Shown in pieces: positions 48,200 through 59,345 of a DNA stretch of 64,000 nt (positions within the stretch are counted from its first letter, which is position 1; every line of letters starts with the position of its first letter). The stretch is from contig NC_041011.1 of the NCBI RefSeq assembly GCF_004193775.1, positions 15,532,201 to 15,596,200 on the forward strand, in the 5' to 3' direction. The position numbers and the translations under genes were made by a program. Below the pieces are notes generated by a model, which saw only the letters and a program-made list of their open reading frames with translations, did no database searches and was not told the DNA's origin. Origin of the DNA: Glycine soja. Its lineage: Eukaryota; Streptophyta; Magnoliopsida; Fabales; Fabaceae.

Positions 48200-49867
48200 A
48201 GATTGTGGGGTGGCCGACAAAAGCGAGGCTCTTGCTCCTACGTATCCTCAATTTGTGATGAGGAACTCAGATCTACGTAGTTTTGGATAACTGTGAGACT
48301 AAAATAGTCTTGGTGTTTTCTTCACTAAAAATGCGAACATGCTTTAGAAAAGAGACAAAACTTCCAATTGATTAGAGCAACATATGCTTTTTGGATGAAA
48401 GACAATGTGTCTACCGGGGAAGGACACTATGTTGATGAAATTTTCTCATAACCATAAATGAGATCTTGGATGTTAGCATTTTGTTTCTAAACGACCATTT
48501 AGAGGAAACACTGGGTCCAACAAAAATAGAAGGAAATCACTCAAAGTGTATCAATCTCACACGGGTAAGTGTTTCATCCTAATTCTGAACCATAGATATG
48601 TCAAAACTTGATTTTGCAAATCATTTCCTATCAAATCAAAGATTACATGCGTGATCATGGATCCATAGGACTTTTTCTTGGGAATGGTTTGTTTTCTTGA
48701 TGAGAAATTTGGCTTTGAGCGTTCTTGGCCTTTTCCTTTTCTGTTTTTGTTTAGTGTGAGGCGAACGAGTCACCGACGCACAGGATTTTGGTTGGCAACC
48801 AAAGGGAGAGGACCACTTTAGGTCATGGTTTCCTTTCCTTTTTTGTTTACTTGGTGACAATTCTGTATTGTTCAGATGTTGTCTGGTCCAAAGACCTTTC
48901 TGCATATTTCTTCTGTTTTCTTCCGATCCTTGACCGGGAATTTTCTTTCTTATTTTTTTTGCTTTCTCCCACTCTTTGATTGGGAATTTTATCCTTTTCT
49001 CCTTTTTTTCCTTTTTTTGTTTTCTTCCGAGAGCAAGGATGGACATTCTCACCCTGGGTAAAGGTTTATGGTAAGTTGGGATTTTGGTTCAAGGCTTGTA
49101 GAATGGCTGGACATGATATCTGTCTGGGCTCGGCCAGCGGTTCGGGGATAAAGGGGATGTCCCACATTATTTCGATGATACACATGCAACAATGATGATT
49201 TGTAAATTTTATGCAAAACCGGTTATGCATGCACCTATGTGATCACCCAAGCATCAAGTTTTTATGGCCATGTGACACTAGGGATCAGGATTCATTTTCC
49301 CTATTTAAGTCAACCAGTGTTTCCAAAACATGTTTTTTTATCAATTCATGCATTCACCCGAGTCTATTTTGGGTGTTCGGGAAAATTTTCACAGCATTCA
49401 CCCTTTAAGTGCATACACATTTTTTTTTTCAAAAACTGGTTATGATCAGTGAATCTTTTTTTTTTCAAAGAAAAGCTGGAAGTCATTTCTTTTCAAAAAT
49501 CAGCTGGCTTTTCAGCCAAAAGATATATTTTCTCTTCCTCTTATTTCTTTCCCTTTTTAAGTTATTATCATATGTTTATTTCCCCCCCCTTTTTTTCTTT
49601 TTCTCTTTGAACAGGTTGTGCGGACGAGGGTGCACACTACCTATTCACGCCTAACCACAAGGTAAACGAAAAAACGTAATGGTAAGCTGCAATAAAAACA
49701 GTGACGAAAGAACTGAGAGCCATAACGCCAAAATTTTAATAGGAACAAAAAATAACAACAACAACGTTAGTAACCATATAGACAATAACAGAAAACAGTA
49801 ATGCCAATAGCAAAAGTGACAATAACAGAAAATAGTAATGTCAATAACAAAAGTGCGGTGACCTCGG
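48200..49867 (-). other. Ogre #2 3' untranslated block
   Basis: Reverse counterpart of 28943-30299, followed at about 49680-49860 by AACAGAAAA-AGTAATG-CAATA repeats. No gene. Confidence 0.7.
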
Positions 49868-51087
49868 TCACGTGGCTCCGCTTCCTCCCAAGAAATCAAG
49901 CAAGTTAGTCATATCTTCATCCATACGGGCCTCCTCTGCCTCACCGAGGGATCCTGCAGGCTCCTCCCCTGCCTGGGCCTCGGGCCAGTCTCCGGGCCAT
50001 GCGACCTCAGCCTCAAACTGCTCCGGAATAGGGCATGCAAAAGGAGCGGAACCCTGCCCCTGCTGACTGAGGCTGAACCGGTAGAGACACTCATGTATCT
50101 GCACCTGCCCACGGTGGTTGGCCACCTGCTGGCGAACCAAGTGTTGTAGATAACGCTCCATGCCTAGTGATCCAGCGGGATCGGCCTGTCGAGGTGGTGG
50201 CGGTGCGTCTGCGGCCTGATGTGCATCACCCTGCGCCTGCTAGGCGTGCAGTACTTCTCGATGAAGGCCTGGGTGATCGGCGGTCTGATCACTTTACTGG
50301 GGGTGATGGGAACCCTGAATGACTGGCAGAGGCCTGTGATCAGCGCCAGAAACCCCAGGGCCCTATTAGACTTATCCTGGTCCAGAGGGTGCCTAGTTGG
50401 TGGCATACCTACAAACAAATAGATGGCGTCAGCAATCACCTGGGCCACGTGGACGCTCATCAGTGTCAGGATGGCATACACCAACTGGCACTTAGGTAGA
50501 GGGAGATCAGAGTTATGATCTCTAGGCAAGACATTGCTTAGCAGCAGCGTCATCCACGTCTGGGTCAAAGTGGTCATGTTGGTACGCATGATCCGCACCT
50601 GCCTCGGTGTGCATAACAGCTGGGCAATGGCCTCCTCGTCGAACCCGTCGGCCCTGTTCCTCCTCTGGCTGAACTCACATTGCTGGCCTTCCTCCAAAAC
50701 TAGCGGGTCACCCAGGAACTGGCTGAGGGCATCTGCCTCAAAGGGAATCCACTGACCCCTCACCCATGAACGCATGTCTCGCACTCTCTCCTCTATGGGC
50801 CAAGCATTAGCATAAAACTCTAGGACTATCTCAGGGTCAAACTTAGCCATGGGAGTCACCAGGGACGTCCAGCGTCTGCGAGCTATCTCCTCTTGAAAGT
50901 CCGTATACTCATCCTCCCTGAGCTAGACACGCCTCTCTCTATGGAACGACCATCCTCTGATGGCCTCAAAACGCAACTGGTGCTCGGCGCTCCGGAAACG
51001 ATGACTATCAAACTCGGGGGAGGCACTGGACCCTTCTCTTGTGGCATCTCTTCTAGACCTCATCATGGAGAGTTTCTTTGAAGCCAT
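49868..51087 (-). pseudogene. Ogre downstream ORF, putative plant transposon protein
   Basis: From ATG 51087 the frame reads MASKKLSMMRSRRDATREGS, hits TAG at 50923-50925, then continues KFDPEIVLEFYANAW, RGQWIPFEADALSQFLG, WMTLLLSNVLPRDHNSDLPL and PSKVIRPPITQAFIEKYCTP. It then shifts by one base near the SRRR codons and resumes as MERYLQHLVRQQ with an acidic C-terminus (EAEVAWPGDWPEAQAGEE). The central part matches the domain annotated as putative plant transposon protein (Pfam Transposase_32-like), found in many legume retroelements. Its function is unknown. It sits 3' of integrase on the sense strand, the position of env-like genes. One stop and one frameshift. Confidence 0.75.
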
Positions 51088-52895
51088 TTCCTGTAAAAAT
51101 GTTTAGAAAGTTAGTTCAAGAAAAATTAATTAAAACGAAAGCCAGATCAAGCCAAATAGCGTACCCTTTTTTCCAACAAAGCATGAATATCCATATGAGT
51201 TTTGAAAGGAATGCTTACGCGTTAATGTGCGGGTTCTCCTAGGATATTCATACATTTATACCTATCTTTCTCTTGATGAATGGCACCCTACATGATGCAC
51301 CTACTTTTTTTTGGCAAATAAATTCCTTATGTTACGTGTCAAACTATTCATACATATTTTCCAAGGCTCTTGCTAACCACCTACCCCATTTTTTTGCTAT
51401 ATGTTCACATTTCATGCACATACATGTTCATACATTTGAAAGGCAATTTCATGTTATATTCGCACATGCTTACACTCATTTGAAAACAAATTCATATTGC
51501 GCCTTCATTGGAAAAGTAATTTTTGTACTACTCATTCACATTCTTGAAAGGCAATTTCATATCGTATGTTCCTACTTTGAGATGCATTTTTGTGCCATTT
51601 TTAACATATATGCACATTTGCAATGCATTTAGCTACCTATTCAACATACACATGTACATGGTGAACGACATTTTCACACTATCTAGGCACAAGGAAAACA
51701 TGGTGCAGCCCCAAACCAAGTGCTAGACTTAAGGGGAAACCTCACCAACATGCTCACCTCACCAACATGCTCTCACTCATCATGCCTTCTTGTATTTCAA
51801 CAAAAAAAAGTTTGGGCCCTCTAGGCCTAAGTCATGTTTTGGCATTTATCCTAATTCTCGCATGCTGTCCGCATCCAAAAAATGGTAATCATACATACAC
51901 AAGTCCAATCTAAAAGCCATTTTTACAAACTTAGGCGAAAATACCATTGAGGCATTTCACCGAGCACTTGGTGGGCGCACTTTCAGGTACCAATAACAAG
52001 GGAATGGGGGCAATGTGGCTTGCCCCATTATCTAAGAACACAACCTAGGCCTAAGGCCATTCCCTACAACCCCTCAATTCAAAGAAACAAAGCATAAGTT
52101 TGCCCCAAATTGTCTCACAGAATCGGTCAAATTATGTACCATTCAAAGCATAAAAGGCATCAATGGAAAGCTAGAAACCAAAGGGTAGTGCACTTACTTG
52201 TAAGGAGTGACCAAAGACACTAAAAATGGAAGCAAAAGCGCAAAAATGGTGGCCTAGGGGCAAAAATCTGCAAATCCTGTGGGTGTTGCATTTTTGAATG
52301 AGGGAGGGGAGTTTTTGGTGGAGAAACTCCCCCTCCCCTCGTTTTTATGTTTCTAGGTGCAGGGGTGCTCGCCCAGGCGAGCTAACCCTGTATTTTTTTT
52401 AGGGAAGACACAGGTATGCGTTCTCTATGGGTTGGCGTTCGCTTACTCGAACCCCCCTTTAGGGTAGATTAGGCATCCGACTATTACCTTAAAGATACAA
52501 CAGTAATAATAACTGGGAATTTAAAGGATACTAGGCTACCTCCCAGTTGCGCTTCCCGCTTGTTTGGAGCTGGGCATGGGACGACGATCCATTGATCATG
52601 GGCCTAGCCTCTACTCGCATCCGTCCCTAAGTACCTGAAAGCAGGAAGCGACATTGCGCAACAAACTGTGGTTGCGTTACCGTTTACCTTGATTTGTCTC
52701 TGTCTTTGGATTTGGCCCTGTATTTACTGCACATATTTTAAATCACAAAGTGAGGACCGGAACCTCAATCCCACGTTCTTTTCTTTCAAAAGACTATGAT
52801 TAGAAAATTACAGAGGATAGGAATCCCTGGGGGAAACCAAGAAGGACACACAAAAATAAAAGAACATGCAGCGACTTCCTCAATTGCCCCAGATC
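51088..52895 (-). other. Ogre #2 spacer between integrase and downstream ORF
   Basis: Noncoding, with CATACATTTGAAAGGCAATTTCAT-type repeats at 51400-51560 and a GCTCGCC-CA-GGCGAGC palindrome at 52367-52382. Confidence 0.6.
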
Positions 52896-54170
52896 CTAAG
52901 CATAGTATCGCTTGACAACATCGGAGTTCACGGGCGAAGGTAGCTCCTCGCCATCCATGTTGGTGAGCACCAGGGCTTCTCTGGAGAAATCCCTTTTTAC
53001 AACGAAAGGTCCTTCGTAGTTCGTGCCCCACTTCCCTCTATTGTCTTTCAGAGCTTGAGAGACTTTCTTCAACACCAAGTCCCCTTCGCTGAACCGGCGC
53101 ATACGTACCTTCTTGTCAAAAGCGTTCTTCACTAGTTTCTGATATAAGCGCCCATGACTGATGGCGGCCAAACGCTTGCCTTCTATGAGATTAAGCTGAT
53201 CGAAACGTGCTTGGGCCCATTCTGATTCCTTTAATCCAGATTCCGCCAAGATTCTTAATGACGGGACTTCCACCTCAAACCGTAGCACAACCTCCATTCC
53301 ATATACCAATGAGAACGGTGTTGCCCCGGTTGACGTGCGCACTGAGGTTCGGTAACCGTGTAACGTGAATGGGAGCATCTCATGCCAATCTTTGTATGAC
53401 ACGGTCATCTTCTAGATAATCTTCTTGATATTCTTATTGGCTACCTCCACGGCTCCGTTCATCCTTGGTCGGTAGGGCGTGGAATTGTGATGTTGGATCT
53501 TAAACTCCTCGCACATTTCCCCCATCATCTTGTTATTCAAGTTGGTGCCATTGTCCATGATAATATTCCTCGACAAACCATATCGGCAGATGATTTCCCT
53601 CTTAATGAACCTGACCACCACACTCCTGGTGACGCTACCGTATGACACGGCTTCGACCCACTTAGTGAAATAGTCGATCGCCACTAGGATGAAACGATGT
53701 CCATTTGCAGCTTTGGGCTCTATGGCCCCAATCACATCTATTCCCCACATGCAAAACGACCACGGTGCGGCCAATACATTCAGAGGCAAGGGCGGACCGT
53801 TGACATTGTCTGCGAATGTCTGGCATTTGTGACATTTCCTCACATGGAGACAACAATCAATCTCCATGGTGAGCCAATAGTAACCCGCCCTTAAGATCTT
53901 TCTAGCCATGGCGTGCCCATTAGCGTGTGTACCAAAAGAGCCCTCATGGACCTCCCCCAGCATGTTTTCTGCTTCCTTAGCGTTCATGCAGCGTAGCAGA
54001 ACCATGTCATGGTTTCTCTTGTATAGTATGCTTCCGCTCATGAAGAAGCCGGCCGCCAATCTCCTCAATGTCCTTTTGTAGTTGTCGGAAGCCTCCGGTG
54101 GGTACTCTTTGCTTTCAATGTATCGCTTGATATCGAAATACCAAGGCTTACTGATGTAAGCTTGCTTGTG
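52896..54170 (-). pseudogene. Ogre pol, integrase region
   Basis: The minus-strand frame starts in KPWYFDIKRYIESKEYPP, then RRLAAGFFMSGSILYKRNHD. An HHCC zinc-binding region follows (HEGSFGTHANGH, CLHVRKCHKCQ). The integrase core holds its three acidic residues: Asp in MWGIDVIG, Asp in IIMDNGTN and Glu in NGAVEVANK. A TAG at 53412-53414 breaks the frame, which resumes as DWHEMLPFTLHGYRTSVRTS and ends VNSDVVKRYYA. Integrase inserts the cDNA copy. RT and RNase H are absent, removed at the LTR junction. The duplication at 53991-54679 repeats its first codons. Confidence 0.9.
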
Positions 54171-55374
54171 GAGCTTCTATGGAGGCTGGATCTTTGAGCT
54201 TCAATGAGGTCCTTTATGTTAGACAAGTGGCCTCAGATATCTTAAGAAGGAGGGGGGGTTGAATTAAGATATTACAACTTATTTCCCCAATTAAAAATTC
54301 TACTTAACTTTCTATTCAAGTTATAAATTCCCTTAATAATGAATTTCTTAAATAATGATTCAAAAGAAAAATTTGAATAAGAATATAAAACAATAATAAA
54401 TAATGGAGTTTAAGGGAAGAGAAAGTGCAAACTCAGATTTATACTGGTTCGGCCACACCCTTGTGCCTACGTCCAGTCCCCAAGCATCCCGCTTGAGAGT
54501 TCCACTATCTTGTAAATTCCTTTTACAAGTTCTAAACACACAAGGACAATCCTTCCTTTGTGTTTAGAATCCTTTCACAACAAGAGACCCTCAGTCTCTT
54601 AATCCCTTTTCAGAATGAAGAAGAAGAAAAGAAGAAATCTCTCTATAAAGAGATAGATTGAACAATTTGAGCACTAAAAGCGTAGCAGAACCATGTCATG
54701 GTTTCTCTTGTATAGTATGCTTCCGCTCATGAAGAAGCCGGCCGCCAATCTCCTCAATGTCCTTTTGTAGTTGTCGGAAGCCTCCGGTGCCTCTTTGCTT
54801 TCAATGTATCGCTTGATATCGAAATACCAAGGCTTACTGATGGAAGCTTGCTTGTGGAGCTTCTATGGAGGCTGGATCTTTGAGCTTCAATGAGGTCCTT
54901 TATGTTAGACAAGTGGCCTCAGATATCTTAAGAAGGAGGGGGGGGGGGGGGGGTTGAATTAAGATATTACAACTTATTTCCCCAATTAAAAATTCTACTT
55001 AACTTTCTATTCAAGTTATAAATTCCCTTAATAATGAATTTCTTAAATAATGATTCAAAAGAAAAATTTGAATAAGAATATAAAACAATAATAAATAAAG
55101 GAGTTTAAGGGAAGAGAAAGTGCAAACTTAGATTTATACTGGTTCGGCCACACCCTTGTGCCTACGTCCAGTCCCCAAGCAACCCGCTTGAGAGTTCCAC
55201 TATCTTGTAAATTCCTTTTACAAGTTCTAAACACACAAGGACAATCCTTCCTTTGTGTTTAGAATCCTTTCACAACAAGAGACCCTCGGTCTCTTAATCC
55301 CTTTTCAGAATGAAGAAGAAGAAAAGAAGAAATCTCTCTATAAAGAGATAGATTGAACAATTTGAGCACTAAAA
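53991..55374. repeat. 689-bp tandem duplication across the Ogre/LTR junction
   Basis: 53991-54679 and 54680-55374 are near-identical, both starting GCGTAGCAGAACCATGTCATGG and ending GAGCACTAAAA. Each holds about 225 bp of Ogre pol plus the first 460 bp of the SIRE-like LTR (LTR starts 54217 and 54903). Differences are a few bases and the length of a G-run: 7 at 54252, 16 at 54938. Confidence 0.95.
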
Positions 55375-56009
55375 TAATTCCTTATTGAATCACAAGAGTT
55401 TTGGCCAAGGAATTTGTAAGAGGATAAAATTATTTTGCTTTTTAAGAGGATAAGACCTTTTTGTTCTGAAAAACTCTTGTCAAATTCGTGTCTGAAGTCA
55501 CATATATATAGGCCTTTGATAGCCATTCAAGAACCACACAAAAAAGATGTGACTGTTGAGAATATTTTCTGAAAATCTCCTCTGGTAATCGATTACAGTA
55601 TGTGTGTAATCGATTACAAGCTTTAAAATTTGAATTAACAACATTCAGAAACTGCTGGTAATCGATTACCATATATGTGCCATCAATTACACAATGCAAA
55701 TTTTGAATTCAAATTTTAATAGCTGTTGTAAATCAGTTTTGGCCACTGGTAATCGATTACATCCTCTGGTAATCGATTACCAGAGAGTAAATTTGTTGAA
55801 AAAGACTTTTTAACTTAAAATTCTTGGCCAAACCTTTTGCTACTGCAATTGGAATTCCCTTCCTATTTAATATACCCTCTCTAAGACTCTAGAGACTGTC
55901 TTGATCATCCATCTTGAATATCTTTAATTCCTTTGTCTTGAATACAGCTTTGAGACGCATGTGAAAACTTTGGCATCATCAAAACATTCAGCTTCATCCT
56001 TTGTCTACA
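54903..56009 (-). mobile_element. SIRE-like LTR without matching flanks
   Basis: Begins TGTTAGACAAGTGGCCTC and ends TTTGTCTACA, the family termini. It includes the GGTTCGGCCACACC block, TATATATAGG at about 55504 and palindromes at 55585-55780. Left flank is CTTTA (Ogre), right flank ATCTC (CACTA); no target duplication. Different elements on the two sides mean this is not a simple solo LTR insertion. Confidence 0.88.
55585..55780. promoter_or_regulatory. Three paired GTAATCGATTAC-type palindromes
   Basis: Pairs at 55585/55606, 55658/55679 (second degenerate) and 55749/55769: spacings 21, 21 and 20 bp. Confidence 0.6.
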
Positions 56010-56121
56010 ATCTCCCTCGGGATCGATGACCATCCACAATGTCCCTTTGTGTAGTGATCAAGTAAAGGTCGGTATTGAGGAAGTTCGAGATGCTGATCCT
56101 TGTGTTCCTATACCTACTAAA
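56010..56121 (+). pseudogene. Second CACTA transposase, exon part 1
   Basis: The plus-strand frame reads GSMTIHNVPLCSDQVKVGIE then EVRDADPCVPIPTK, the same region of the PF03004-type protein that in the first copy (about 33915-34010) reads GDSVIHTMAYANDVVRVSVE. It is cut at 56121 by the SIRE-like element and resumes at 63893. Its left edge abuts the LTR ending at 56009. Confidence 0.8.
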
Positions 56122-57716
56122 TGTTGGATCGAGTGGCCTCAGAATAATTAAGAAGGGGAGGTTGAATTAATTATTCCTAAACATTTACCAATTAAAAAAT
56201 TACTCTTTTAAGGCTTTTACTAAATTGTTAAGAGAATGGGGAGTAGAAGAGAATCTTAACAGAAAGTAAAAGCGGAAATTAAATGCACAGCGGAAAGTAA
56301 AAGAGTAGGGAAGAGGGAAACAAACACACAAGAGTTTTTATACTGGTTCGGCAACAACCCGTGCCTACATCCAATCCCCAAGCGACCTGCGGTCCTTGAG
56401 ATTTCTTTCAACCTTGTAAAAATCCTTTTACAAGCAAAGATCTCTAAGGGATGTACCCTCCCTTGTTCTCTTTGAACCTAGTGGATGAACCCTCCACTAG
56501 AACTGATCCACAAGAGATGTACCCTTTCTTGTTCTTAGTCAAACCCAAGTAGATGTACCCTTTACTTGTACCACAAAGGATGTACCCTCCAATGTGTTAA
56601 GACAAAGATCTCAGGCTGTTAAATCTTTGATACTTTGTGAATGGGGATACAAAAGAATTCTAAGGCGGTTAGTCCTTTGAACACTTTTGTATTAGGGAAT
56701 GGGAAGAATCAAAAGAATTCTCAGACTGTGTCATTTTGAATTCTTTGACAAGGGAGAAGGGAGACACAAAAGAATTCAGGCGGTTAGTCCTCTGTTCTTT
56801 TGGAAAAGAGAGAAAAGAGACACAAAAAGAATTCAGGCGGCTAGTCCTTGGCGAATTCTTTTTGGCAAAGGGAGAAGAGAATGAAAAGATGAATAGCACA
56901 AGTTTTCAAGGTTTGGAAAAACCAAAAAACTTCAGAAAGCTTTTGGTACAAAGAAGAAGAAGAAGTTCAAAGAGATTCAAGGCTTGTAAAGGATTGTATG
57001 AAATAAGTGTTCAAGATTATTGAAATGCAAAACAAAGCCTTGCTTTTATGGACTCTTCATGTCTGGTCAAGAGGACCATTCAGAAGAGTTATAACTTTTA
57101 AAAAAAAACTTAAAACCTATTTGAAAAAGTCAAAACCTTTTTGAAGAGTTACATCTTTTGATTTTTTTCAGAAACAGTCACTGGTAATCGATTACCAAAT
57201 TAGTGTAATCAATTACACAAAGCTTTTGAGTGAAAGGATGTGACTCTTCACATTTAAATTTGAATTCCAACGTTCAAGGACACTGGTAATCAATTACCAA
57301 AACATTGTAATCGATTAAAACCTTTTGAAAATAATTGGAACATTGTAAATTCAGTTTGAAAACTTTTTCAAACTCATTTTGTTACTGGTAACCCATTACA
57401 CCATTATGGTAATCGATTACTAGAGAGTAAAAACTCATTGGTAAAGATTTTGTCAAAAACTCATGTGCTATTCAATGTTTTGAAAAAAAAATTAATACTT
57501 ATCTTGATTGAGTCTTTTCTTCATTCTTGAATCTTGAGTCTTTAATCTTGATCTTGATTCTTGAGATCTTGAATCCTTCTTGATTCTTGAACTCTTGACT
57601 TGTTCTTTGATCTTTGAGCTTTTTGGTTCATCACCTTTGTCATCATCTTTTATTGTCATCATTGTTATCATCAAAACACCTTTGAATCACATTCACCATG
57701 AAGCTTTGCTTCTACA
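56122..57716 (-). repeat. SIRE-like 3' LTR
   Basis: Plus-strand reading TGTTGGATCGAG ... GCTTCTACA. Contains repeated GATGTACCCT words (56455-56590) and three palindrome pairs. Differs from the 5' LTR at scattered positions. Confidence 0.95.
57184..57420. promoter_or_regulatory. Three palindrome pairs in 3' LTR
   Basis: 57184/57205, 57286/57307 and 57388/57409, all exactly 21 bp apart. Several members carry one or two substitutions (GTAATCAATTAC, GTAACCCATTAC). Confidence 0.6.
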
Positions 57717-57729
57717 ATCTCCCCCTTTT
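57717..57729 (-). other. SIRE-like polypurine tract
   Basis: AAAAGGGGGAGAT on the minus strand directly before the 3' LTR. Confidence 0.85.
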
Positions 57730-58213
57730 ATATGATGACAACTTTTGAAATCAAGAAACATACACACACTTTTTCCTAGTCGATCACTCATAAATTCTCC
57801 CCCTGTGTTTTTGAATTTATGTTTAACTTTAAATAAGTTGATTACTCATGTGAATTCTTGATTTAATCCCATTTCTCTCCCCCTTTGGCATCAACAAAAA
57901 GCCAAAGTGCGTATCAAACAAATTTAATTTAAACATCCAAACAATTGTCATAAAAAATATCAACCAAATCATGAAGCAAGAAACAAGAACCATGAAATCA
58001 TGAAGCAAACAACCATGCATAGATAAATTATAAACTTCACATAGCCAAATAACATACTTAATATTGGTCTAAACATACTATGCAAATAAGGAAATAGTAA
58101 AATGTTCATATACCATACTAATATAGCCAAAATACAAGGCTGAAAATCAAAGTACTAATATTAAAATATAAGTCTAAGATGATGGTGGCGGCGGTGGTGG
58201 AAGATCAAAGCTT
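57730..58213 (-). other. SIRE-like 3' internal region
   Basis: AT-rich untranslated sequence. Its right edge holds the end of the env-position ORF, a run of CCG/CCA proline codons on the minus strand. Confidence 0.6.
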
Positions 58214-58218
58214 GACTG

Positions 58219-59345
58219 TGTTAGTGCTTAGCTTTACTAAGCTTTAAAAGATTGGCTAAGATTTTGTTAAAACATAAGCACTTAGACAATGAAGGAAAGC
58301 TGGAGTTGCTGCACATGATGTCCAACGTTATGTCAAAGAATAAGATCGGGCTGCACAATGCACAAGGCAAGATGAAATGTCAAATGAAGAATCGAAGCTG
58401 CAGGATTCACGATGTCGGATACAATGTCCAGGACATCCTGCCCGAAAACACTGGAGGTGCTGTACAATGTACAATGCAAGATAAAAGTCAAGTGAAGAAG
58501 TGAAACTGCAGGATCCACGATGTCGGATACGATGTCCTGACATCCGGCCCGATAATACTGGACATATGAATCTGTTATATCTTTAACAGATTATTGTGCA
58601 GTTAGCAAGAGATAAGAAGATCTATCTTTAGGAACGAATTAAAAGATAATTAAAGTTCGAATTTCAAAGTAGAAGAGTTCGTTCAGGGATTAAAGATTAA
58701 AGATAAAAACTAAAAGATCAAACTGTATCTTTTAGATCTTTAAGTGCAGATTTTCAGGAAGAATGATAGATCTCATCCAGCACAAGCAGTTGCAGCCCAG
58801 ATACGCTCACTGCTATATAAACACGAAGGCTGCACGGTTTCTGTACCAAGTCCGGGATTGAAGAGTTATTTTGTGAGTTTTGGGACTTGAGTGTTTTGTG
58901 AGCCACCTTGATGGTACCCTAACATCAAGTGTTGGACCTGAGTGTGTAGAGTTGATCTCTTGTGTGTAGAGTTGATCTCTTTTGTTCAGAAAGCAATCTC
59001 TGGTGTGTTTTTGATTTGATTGTAAACACGGGAGTGTGATTGAGAGGGAGTGAGCGGGGTTTCTCATATCTAAGAGTGGCTCTTAGGTAGAGGTCGCACG
59101 GGTAGTGGTTAGGTGAGAAGGTTGTAAACAGTGGCTGTTAGACCTTGAACTAACACTATTTTAGTGGATTTCCTCCCTGGCTTGGTAGCCCCCAGATGTA
59201 GGTGAGGTTGCACCGAACTGGGTTAACAATTCTCTTGTGTTATTTACTTGTTTAAACTGTACACACTGTCAAATATAATCTGCATGTTCTGAAGCGTGAT
59301 GTCGTGACATCCTGTACGACATCTGTCCCCAGTATCAGAATTTCA
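58219..59345. mobile_element. Solo LTR of an unrelated family, inside the env-position ORF
   Basis: Begins TGTTAGTGCTTAGCTTTACT and ends CAGAATTTCA, with perfect GACTG duplications at 58214-58218 and 59346-59350. About 118 bp containing ACGATGTCGGATAC-ATGTCC is repeated twice near its start. No SIRE-type palindromes or GGTTCGGC block, so it is a different family. Orientation not determined. Confidence 0.88.

Larger units (their letters stand above)
43716..54902 (-). mobile_element. Ogre-type Gypsy element #2, 5'-truncated
   Basis: Minus strand. From right to left: integrase part of pol, downstream plant-transposon ORF, shared 3' untranslated block, tandem array, polypurine tract and 3' LTR. 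5' LTR, ORF1, gag and RT are missing; the right side ends at a SIRE-like LTR. It lies within the LINE at its 3' end, so it inserted after the LINE. Confidence 0.85.
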
